A stretch of 64,000 nt of DNA. It comes from JAYZDK01 sp964604165. GTDB lineage: Bacteria; Myxococcota_A; UBA796; CAJQPC01. The notes under the pieces are model-generated. The model was not told where the DNA came from, made no database searches, and was given only the letters and a program-made list of their open reading frames with translations. Each line of letters starts with the position of its first letter. The stretch's first letter is position 1. Shown here in pieces: positions 29,601 to 33,822 of the stretch. Location of the stretch: assembly GCA_964604165.1 (NCBI GenBank), contig CAZRYF010000002.1, positions 1 to 64,000 on the forward strand, in the 5' to 3' direction. Position numbers and translations under genes: made by a program.

Positions 29601-29941
29601 TGTTGCGCCAACATCTGCAGGCCAGGCACATCACCGCAGGGCCCCCCTGCTTCCTTGCCACGAAGAAGGACGCCGGCATACCCCTCGGCAACAGGCCTCA
29701 AATCGACGCGCTCCAGCCAGGTGGGTCGGCCTTCCACCACCGGTCCCTCGCCAGCCCACACAACAGGACCCTCTCCAGGCACCTTCTGGCCGGGACGAAC
29801 CCGAACCCAGGCTCCGGAAGGAATCTCTACAGATCCGTTGGCAGTGAGATCGATCACAGGTGTTGCCCCCGCACGGAGCACCTCCGCTGCGAGATGGGCG
29901 CATTCTGAAGGAAGAACCACGAGAATCATTGAATTTTCCAT
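20624..29941 (-). CDS. PUFA-synthase-like type I megasynthase with fused PPTase (3105 aa)
   Basis: The start ATG 29941 follows AGGAAGGGAG. Approximate domain order: NPD/enoyl-reductase-like remnant 1-240; KS1 265-725 (Cys in DAACASSM, His in ECHGTST and GHLKSAAG); AT 840-1145 (GHSLGEYG); ACP1 1195-1280; KS2 1395-1855 (NAACAST, His motif altered to MSHETYTPARGG); ACP2 near 1968; ACP3 near 2086; KR near 2350 (VTGGGRGITA); hotdog DH near 2650 (DHAIGGVPVLPG and DPLVLEAAFQAAG); Sfp-type PPTase from 2900 (VGVDLETIEE, WAAKESVLKALG). There is no thioesterase or complete enoyl reductase. KR and tandem ACPs resemble Pfa synthases. All three ACPs read LGIDTV, with Thr at the phosphopantetheine position. 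It probably makes an iterative lipid or polyketide. Confidence 0.9.
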   Translation of the reverse strand: MENSMILVVLPSECAHLAAEVLRAGATPVIDLTANGSVEIPSGAWVRVRPGQKVPGEGPVVWAGEGPVVEGRPTWLERVDLRPVAEGYAGVLLRGKEAGGPCGDVPGLQMLAQQEGAAILDAGLSPETAAAAMQLGAAGVVVSDQLYGLPELGLGENLRSRALTATFESSRVVEGFRLTASPLSPVVRKLSAGGDPWALTEGWHAEDDALSRAWPAGQGLALAEGLLKQFGGLSNVLARYRDAVKPKPPQAQAMPSPVNVAPAPSDVAIVGLGCVLPDAHSVEAFWENVVSGRDCLSNVPTDRWDPARYMDSDRTAPDKSYTQLGGWVRGFTFRSKQFRIPPKVAKQLDVVQQWGLTAVAEALADAGMVEEGNVDRSRVAVILGNTMGGSDRREENTYRVWFPESAAALARSPGFAALPDGTRQEVLAEFEREFKRDLLEINEDTMPGELSNVISGRVANAFDFGGPNFTADAACASSMAAIQAAVKGLQDGDYDVAVTGGVDSSMGPPTFTKFCKIGALSPDHSSPFDASADGFVMGEGAAILILKRVADAERDGDRIYAVLRGIGASSDGKGKAITAPNIQGQLRALRRAYADAGIDPVEVDLMECHGTSTVVGDKVETEALSEVIGGGRRGDRGAVRIGSVKSQIGHLKSAAGAASTLKAALAIHHKILPPSINFKEARPEARLDLVPLKVQTQAEPWRTAGWERVAGVSAFGFGGTNFHMVLGEHCGAQRELSHPVVQSVTASPHATRCAVPPGIWAVSGQNATELLARMDQLERGQSPTFQPTDRMRLSAAYDNREEMLEQLQRARKPVRKGRGYDLIRVKGIHFEDTPCNGKLAFLFTGQGSQYIGMGLDLAQEFEVVRKTFEEASAVMEGELEHPLMDYIAGRVHSDEDASFEALRATEISQPATLTVDVAILRLLASYGVMPDVVAGHSLGEYGAVVAAGMMEFPDALRAVSARGREMASVDIPDVGKMAGIAASTRVVEEVLAEIPGYVVAANKNCPTQTVIAGATDAVEAASEAFRSRGITVYPLPVSHAFHSEIVAPASGPLKQVLERLDVKEPRRPITTNVTSEWYPTGEGAAKLAIENLAKQVAAPVEWTAQMERLYSDGARVFVECGPKRALTGFAVAILQDRPHRALYTNQPKFGGVRSFRDALAGLLTLGFPVREAPASGMPDIFATPEPRLRATSPAEAETELRAHPRVVSAVQRSLAERSGLPPEGIELDWDLQADLGIDTVRQAEIVAGLRDHFRLEREAGFLLSDHRTVRQICNYFASRLGEMEAAWDRSQPAVAMQPRPVRREEAPAAAAAPALGSAPNVPGLDLSQFASSVAQAGVQGLDAAGFAKALFPAIESLVQQSMQAFQSSYVPNVPEKVADPVARSPDSTTEDIQVVCTGASVGLPGGKRVFDDDNFRSILDGENRITVIPEEIQDRMIAKGMVRLVKDERGQGSFEPVLKREEVIKLAGRAGEFDLVEEYGVDAGWKKALDRATQLAFGAGIEALRDAGIPLVRTYKVTTTGAKVGTGWALPESMRETTGVLFASAFPGLDRFAERLTRNGHDEDGHFDRRFLFQVLSMGHSQFAQFIQAKGPNTQVNAACASTTQGIGIAEDWIRLGRCERVIVLGADDVTSDNLLEWMGAGFLTSGAATTTGNVEDAALPFDRRRHGMIMGMGAVGLVLERSDMAAERGIVPLAELLSSRFANSAFHGTRLDVEHIKRTFTDLIAEAARKDGTTPEVMATKSLFMSHETYTPARGGSAAAEISALRSAFGAGADEVIVTNTKGFTGHSMGAGLEDAVCLKALQYGRVPPIPNLKEPDPDLGNLRLSPGGEFPVEYAIRLAAGFGSQLSLLAWKGVAKGDHRILDIPRREAWLKEVTGYSQVDLVVEKRSLRALEGQVTDAASTVKALSGTPAPAAAPPVVAPAPAASPATSAVDIQSHLLGVIAEKTGYDLEDIELDMELEADLGIDTVKQAEIFGEVREKYGVAQDDDFVLADYPTIEALAAWMADRTGGEAASLVPGEAPPVPAAAPPSPVAAPAPAARQVQAVAATDIQTHLVAVIAEKTGYDLEDIELDMELEADLGIDTVKQAEIFGEVREKYGVAQDDDFVLADYPTIEALAAWMADRTGGPSQPTETPTGSTSEGEAVVGSPAEEAKVVPATEPTPVSQDPADLPPSFRLRRPCWVDRARVGVQPLTTSSVRVIGEGSLPAGLRSALAGRGISIASDADVVIDASQSVWDSWKAAQEMDAGARPSQWICVVAPEAGSTESAWAHGARAGFAKALGREWSDTRARVVQLHPSLPVELALESVLAELEAGNAVTEVMLSAGDHRRVLELSVEERPERGALPEGQVILVTGGGRGITARVALEFARRSPCTLVLVGRSQAGEAPLDEGAEKTRIKAAIQGEGKRVTPAEVDRRLKPYRAAEEIRKTMVDLQAAGAAVDYRTCDLANPDAVMGLVADTESTHGRIDGCIHGAGVEESRLVADKDDKAFHRVFDGKAVGGLALVKCLPTKSWFLSMGSVAGRFGNEGQVDYSAANEAMAQICVLRDKSLHMDWTAWADVGMAVRGGMKTLLEGRGVEMLPADAGAALCVDLVAAGLSGELVVSGGLGGLLPGSGHAWMDGADLDGDDWVVTRTVSVETDAWILDHAIGGVPVLPGVAGIELMAAAAELACPGLPYAGVENLAFQAPVKLYRGESIRLEIRARALGEGKVRCSLHSERTVKTGNLLRTDHFQGTICLGNARKVQTLPPAFFGERPLSAEEIYQRFFHGPSFQVLTGARDVSTDGLLADGALDHSALAPDLLTDPLVLEAAFQAAGLHSLVVDGVLALPAAIDALTVNRRFKPNTAIELTVRRRGDLYDVDVVQKAKTVMSLRGFAMIQKGPLPEGERFTPPSNGWAETSFGSATVAEGQPGLSPTEIAQLRARGTVKRQDERIAGRVAAKRALQALTGAAPRDIRIESCPSGAPLVRIAGEPGPALSISHSDGAAIAIARRDGRVGVDLETIEERSASFAREWFTKGEQERYGHDPVALTVAWAAKESVLKALGTGMALHPREVEVFDQSEARLQVVLHGRARAKHQELGGGDLALDLSISGERVLVTAHLAA
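23562..24116. repeat. near-identical 207-bp direct repeats encoding ACP2 and ACP3
   Basis: Bases 23562-23768 and 23910-24116 (offset 348) are almost identical and encode the two tandem carrier domains inside the megasynthase, including identical motif bases around the GACACG (Asp-Thr) codons. The flanking linkers are diverged and Pro/Ala-rich. This is a recent in-frame duplication or a pair homogenised by gene conversion. Confidence 0.9.
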
Positions 29942-29980
29942 GTGCCTGCTCCCTTCCTTGGGCGCATAGGGTCTGTGGCA

Positions 29981-30002
29981 GGTGCGAAACGAGTTTTGCA
30001 CC
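29981..30002. promoter_or_regulatory. perfect-type inverted repeat in lyase-megasynthase intergenic gap
   Basis: GGTGCGAAAC at 29981-29990 and GTTTTGCACC at 29993-30002 form an inverted repeat with a single G-U pair and a two-base centre. It lies in the 140-bp gap between the second lyase gene and the megasynthase start, 40 bases upstream of the ATG. There is no T-tract after it on the coding strand, so an operator or processing site is more likely than a terminator. This is inference. Confidence 0.45.
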
Positions 30003-30081
30003 CGAATTCCCCCTGGAAGCAAAACGCAAGGGAGGAGGCCACGGGTATGGGCGGGAATAGCAACAAATGTGCCATTTCAGG

Positions 30082-31605
30082 CTACCAGGCCTCTTCTTTG
30101 CCTTGAAGGCCGCCTGCTCGGACAAGGGCACCCATCTTTTCCAGGTCTCGGTGAAGGACCCGGTCCTCGGTCCACCGGGGAGAGACCGCGCGGATTCGCG
30201 CCAGCACTGTGGAAATACCAGATGCCAGCGACACCGGTTCCCCGGGAACGCGCTCTCCATCCTGGCTGAAACGGGCCCCTTCTCGACGGAACTCAAGACC
30301 CTGGGCTGCGGCCAATGCTTCGATTCCCACGATCTCGGACAGGTTGTCCAGAATGGCGAGACATCCCCGGGCCGAGATGGGCGCCATGGAGACATGGTCT
30401 TCGTGGTGTTGGCCCGTGGGAATGCTGTCCACGCTGGCCGGATGAGCAAGGCCCTTGTTTTCGCTGGCCAGTGAGGCGGCGGTGTATTGGGCCAGCATGA
30501 AACCGGAGTTGAGTCCCGTGGATTCCAACAGAAAGCTCGGCAAATTCCCACTGAGTTCACCGTGGGTCAGGCGAAACACCCGACGTTCCGAGAGAGTGCC
30601 TACCTGAGTCAAGGCGATCTTCAAGGTGTCCAACGCCAACCCCACCGGCGCCCCATGAAAGTTCCCCGCCTCCACCAGGCGCCCCTCCACCACCAGGGGA
30701 TTGTCACAGGCACCATTCAGTTCCCGCTCAATGACCTGCTTTACGTGAAAGAGGGCATCCCAGGCCGCCCCCAAAACCGCTGGAGCGCACCGCACCGAAA
30801 AAGCATCCGGGCCTCGCTCGGGCACCACAAGGTGCGACCCCTCCAACAGCTCCCGAAGACGCTGTGCGACCCCGAGGGCCCCGGGCTGTCCACGGGCCTC
30901 CAGGGCAGCTGCATCCAGGCATCCCGGTGAGGCGAGCACCACCTCCATGGTGAGGCCCAAAGCCAATTCGGCCTCCAGCAGGAGGCGTTCTGCCCGGTGA
31001 CAGGCGATGGCACCAAGCGCTGTGGCCAAGGTGGCTCCATTGATAAAGGAGAGCGCCTCCTTGGAGGTCGGGAAGAACGGCATCACGTCGGTCATGGCCT
31101 CGGCAGCCTCTTTGATCACCCCGCCTGCCCGGGCTCTCCCCCCCAATCGAAACGCAACCCGGGCCATGTGAGCCAGGGGGGCCAGGTCACCGGCTGCTCC
31201 CACGCTGCCCAGGGCCGGCACAACCGGGTGCACGCACTTCTTCAACATAGAGAGAAGCACCTCCGCTGCTTCAGGTCGGCACCCAGACTTTCCATGGGCC
31301 AGCACATTGGCCCGGCACAACATCAGCGCACGAACAGCCTCATCACCAAGCTCTGGGCCTACCCCCGCGCAATGACTCTCCACAAAAGCACGCACGCGTT
31401 CTTGGGGCTTGGTTTCTACATTCTTGCTACCCACCAGCCACGCTTCCTTGCCCGCGAGAATGTCAGGGGCATCCAGATCCAACCAGTGCCCATGGTTCTC
31501 CTCCATGCGAACCCGGCACTCCTCCGAAAGAAACGCCTGCGCTCCTTGGGCGACAGCCACGACATCGCCGCAACTCAGGCTTCTTCCATCCACCTGAACG
31601 CTCAT
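30082..31605 (-). CDS. MIO-type ammonia-lyase homologue lacking the catalytic residues (probable pseudoenzyme)
   Basis: ATG 31605 overlaps the upstream lyase stop (ATGA), giving 507 residues with clear full-length similarity to histidine/phenylalanine ammonia-lyases: LGSVG..GDLAPLAHMA, INGATLATAL, DNPLVVEG, FHGAPVGLALD and EDHVSMAP. However, the MIO triad Ala-Ser-Gly reads Ala-Ala-Gly (GCA GCC GGT, Ala138), the YGxNTGFG loop is replaced by LVGSKNVET, and the Tyr of the DAYSLRC motif is Phe (DAFSVRC). The reading frame is intact and the rest is conserved, which argues for selection as a non-catalytic protein, perhaps a partner in a mixed tetramer with the upstream active-looking lyase. Confidence 0.85.
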   Translation of the reverse strand: MSVQVDGRSLSCGDVVAVAQGAQAFLSEECRVRMEENHGHWLDLDAPDILAGKEAWLVGSKNVETKPQERVRAFVESHCAGVGPELGDEAVRALMLCRANVLAHGKSGCRPEAAEVLLSMLKKCVHPVVPALGSVGAAGDLAPLAHMARVAFRLGGRARAGGVIKEAAEAMTDVMPFFPTSKEALSFINGATLATALGAIACHRAERLLLEAELALGLTMEVVLASPGCLDAAALEARGQPGALGVAQRLRELLEGSHLVVPERGPDAFSVRCAPAVLGAAWDALFHVKQVIERELNGACDNPLVVEGRLVEAGNFHGAPVGLALDTLKIALTQVGTLSERRVFRLTHGELSGNLPSFLLESTGLNSGFMLAQYTAASLASENKGLAHPASVDSIPTGQHHEDHVSMAPISARGCLAILDNLSEIVGIEALAAAQGLEFRREGARFSQDGERVPGEPVSLASGISTVLARIRAVSPRWTEDRVLHRDLEKMGALVRAGGLQGKEEAW

Positions 31606-33194
31606 GACACCCATCCATCCATGTCCCGGCATTCCCTGCGGACAGCCTCCAGAACCCGGTGCCTCACGCCCCCCACAGCATCGACACTCTCCGAGGGGAC
31701 CTGGCCGGGATGAAGCACCGGCAAGAGGGCCTCTGTCACGGCCTTTGCGGCCAGACTCAACTGGACCCCTGGCTCCTCTGCCAGGCGCCACTGCATGGCC
31801 CGGTGGGCAGCCAGAAGCTCAATGTCTACAACATGCTGGGCCAGAGCCACCACATCCGCAGCCCGCCGGGCAGCTGTCGTGGACATTGCCACGTGATCCT
31901 CCTGGTCCTCACAGGTGGGGATGGAGTCCAGACTGGCCGGCCAACCGAGCGCCTTGCACTCGCTCACCAGCGCAGCCGCCGTCGTTTGAATTCCAAACAA
32001 CCCCAGGCCCGGTCGATCATGGTGGGCCAGTGAGGCGGGCAGATCAGCTGAAAGAGGCGCCGTCAACAACCGATAGAGGCGACGCTCCGACAAGCTTGCA
32101 AGCTCTCCCACGGCAATCTTGAGGTAGTCCGAGACAAGCCCCACGGGCTCTCCGTGGAACATGCCGGCAGAAAATGCCTTGTCTTCATCCTCCACCTGAA
32201 GACAGATCAAGGGGTTGTCCGTGGCTGCATTCAACTCCACCAGAAGCTGGCCCTCTACGTGGGCCAGTGCATCCCGTACGGCCCCAAGCACCTGTGGAGT
32301 ACACCGGAGGGAGTAGGCGTCCTGCACCTTTCCGTCAATGGTGTCGACCAGGCCGGACCCCGCCAGGAGCCGCATCAGGTTGGCCGCCGTGGCTTTCGCA
32401 CCCACATAGGGTCGGAGGGCGTGAACCTCAGGGCGAAAAGCCCTTGTGACACCTCGAAGGGCCTCAATCGAAAGGGCCGCCGCCACCTCTGCCAAGGCAA
32501 CCAGATCCTGGGCATCCCTCAGGGCCAGAGCCGCGACTGCTGTGGATAGCTGTGCACCGTTGGTCAGGGCCAGCCCTTCCTTGGGCCCAAGGGTGATTGC
32601 TTCAATTCCCCCGCGAAACAAGGCCTCCCGCCCGGAGACCAGATCTTCTCCCACCCAGGCCGAACCGGTTTCCTCCTCCGGATCCCCTGGTTGGTGAGCC
32701 AGGATCAACCCGAGAAACGCCAGGGGTGCCAAATCGCCAGACGAACCGCAACTCCCCTGTGAAGGCACCGCCGGATCAATCCCAGCGTTCAACAGGTCCA
32801 ACAGCCTGTCCACCAGGATCGGACGACATCCGGAGGCTCCCTTCGCCAGCGCATTTGCCCGAAGGACCACCATGGCCCGGGCCACATCCCTCGGAGCAGG
32901 GGATCCCACTCCTGCTGCGTGGGACCGAACCAGGTTTCGGGAGAGCTCGCTGGACTTCTCTTTTGGAATCCGAACCCGCGCCAGGGAGCCAAAGCCCGTG
33001 TTGATTCCATAGACACTTCGCGGGTTCCCACTTTCGTCACAAAGCCGCCCCTCCGCCGCTTCCAGCACCCAGTCCAACGACTGGCGCATGGCCGCTCTTG
33101 CCTTCGGAGAAAGCTCCACCTCTCGCCGCGCCCTCGCCACCGCGACCAGGTCAAGAAGAGACAGGCTTTCCCCATCAAGTACCAGGGGTGACAT
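31602..33194 (-). CDS. aromatic amino acid/histidine ammonia-lyase (HutH-like)
   Basis: A 530-residue MIO-family lyase with all expected features: VYGINTGFG (catalytic Tyr near residue 63), GSSGDLAPLA with the MIO triad as Ser-Ser-Gly (Ser152), LTNGAQLSTAV, VQDAYSLRCTPQVLG, NAATDNPLI, FHGEPVGLVSDYLK and EDQEDHVAM. RSHAAGVG and the Glu of QEDH resemble histidine ammonia-lyases more than Phe/Tyr lyases, so urocanate is the likelier product. No hutU, hutI or hutG is nearby, so it is probably not ordinary histidine catabolism. It is followed with overlap by a catalytically stripped homologue and then the megasynthase, suggesting supply of an acrylate-type primer. Confidence 0.88.
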   Translation of the reverse strand: MSPLVLDGESLSLLDLVAVARARREVELSPKARAAMRQSLDWVLEAAEGRLCDESGNPRSVYGINTGFGSLARVRIPKEKSSELSRNLVRSHAAGVGSPAPRDVARAMVVLRANALAKGASGCRPILVDRLLDLLNAGIDPAVPSQGSCGSSGDLAPLAFLGLILAHQPGDPEEETGSAWVGEDLVSGREALFRGGIEAITLGPKEGLALTNGAQLSTAVAALALRDAQDLVALAEVAAALSIEALRGVTRAFRPEVHALRPYVGAKATAANLMRLLAGSGLVDTIDGKVQDAYSLRCTPQVLGAVRDALAHVEGQLLVELNAATDNPLICLQVEDEDKAFSAGMFHGEPVGLVSDYLKIAVGELASLSERRLYRLLTAPLSADLPASLAHHDRPGLGLFGIQTTAAALVSECKALGWPASLDSIPTCEDQEDHVAMSTTAARRAADVVALAQHVVDIELLAAHRAMQWRLAEEPGVQLSLAAKAVTEALLPVLHPGQVPSESVDAVGGVRHRVLEAVRRECRDMDGWVS

Positions 33195-33285
33195 GCCCGC
33201 CCCTTAACCCCATCCCACCCCCAAATGGCCACCCCACAAAACGTTTCCCACCCACCGCATCAAGGCCGCCCCCAAAGAGACCCCA

Positions 33286-33448
33286 GGTTTCGATCCGGGG
33301 GGGACGGACCGAGATGGCGCCGGCCCCGACCAAGCGGGCTGGGTTTGCGAGGTCGCCGGAGTGGCAACGCCACTTCAAGACCTCGCGGGCCCATCCCGCG
33401 CCGCGTCGCGGCCAAGCCATCGACGGGAGTCCCCCCCGGATCGAAACC
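33286..33448. repeat. 163-bp palindromic element with perfect 20-bp terminal inverted repeats
   Basis: GGTTTCGATCCGGGGGGGAC at 33286-33305 is the exact reverse complement of 33429-33448. The internal arms are equally long and partly complementary, including a 20-base block ending GCGAGGTC / GACCTCGC with 16 identities plus wobble-compatible changes. The centre is GTGGC-AAC-GCCAC at 33361-33373, exactly midway. The whole element would fold into one long hairpin in the leader upstream of the first lyase gene. I see no target-site duplication. Confidence 0.85.
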
Positions 33449-33456
33449 TTAAAATA

Positions 33457-33530
33457 GGTTGGCCGGACCACCTCGAGAACCGGGTATGGGGGGGGGACGT
33501 ACCCAATTCGTCGTAGAGGATGGCCCGACC
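33457..33530. repeat. 74-bp imperfect palindrome with G-run apex
   Basis: GGTTGGCC...CGGGTA on the left pairs imperfectly with TACCC...GGCCCGACC on the right, with several C/T differences that would be G-U pairs in RNA. The apex holds a run of nine G (33488-33496). It starts nine bases after the first palindrome ends. Confidence 0.5.
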
Positions 33531-33659
33531 AGAAGAGAGGCGGGTGCCTCATCACAAAGCTAAGCCTGCTTACCGCTCGCTGTCAAGCCAGATTCAACCT
33601 GACGAACCAGGAATTACAAGATTCGTGACGGCGGGCCGTGGGTCCCAACTGAAACCAGC

Positions 33660-33822
33660 CTAGGAGGCTGTAGCGCATTGCGGACCGAGAATGGCTCCGC
33701 ACATGTGATTACAGGTGCTTACGGGAGGAGGGAACATGTCTGGACATGTGACCGACGAGCGGAAGTGTCTGGAATTGCGTGGGCAAGCCAGTCGACGGGA
33801 GCAATGCACTACAGCCTCCTAG
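33660..33822. repeat. 163-bp palindromic element abutting a stop codon
   Basis: CTAGGAGGCTGTAGCGCATT at 33660-33679 is complementary, with one mismatch, to the right end at 33803-33822, extending over GCAATGC. The interior arms are aligned along their whole length with many wobble-compatible differences, and the centre is ACATGT-CTGG-ACATGT at about 33735-33750. The right end covers the TAG stop codon of the upstream repeat lipoprotein gene (33819-33821). It has the same 163-bp length as the element at 33286 but unrelated terminal sequence. Confidence 0.75.

Larger units (their letters stand above)
33195..33818. other. 624-bp gene-free region with three palindromes
   Basis: No convincing coding sequence lies here: the open frames overlap palindromes, read in several frames and lack family similarity. 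The region separates the 983-residue repeat lipoprotein gene (ending at 33819) from the first lyase (starting at 33194), both leftward. It contains the three palindromic elements listed separately and must hold the promoter of the lyase-megasynthase genes, although I could not identify convincing -35/-10 boxes. Confidence 0.8.

Noticed and set aside
30082..31605. Second lyase as a decaying pseudogene
   Set aside because: The frame is intact, translationally coupled, and non-catalytic motifs remain conserved, which fits a pseudoenzyme better than neutral decay.
31602..33194. Assigning the first lyase as Phe or Tyr ammonia-lyase
   Set aside because: SHAAGVG and QEDH resemble histidine lyases; selectivity cannot be settled by eye, so a general name was kept.
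33175..33555. 126-residue open frame through the first palindromes
   Set aside because: The sequence is palindromic, so open frames occur on both strands; the translation repeats itself in the two arms and has no family signal.
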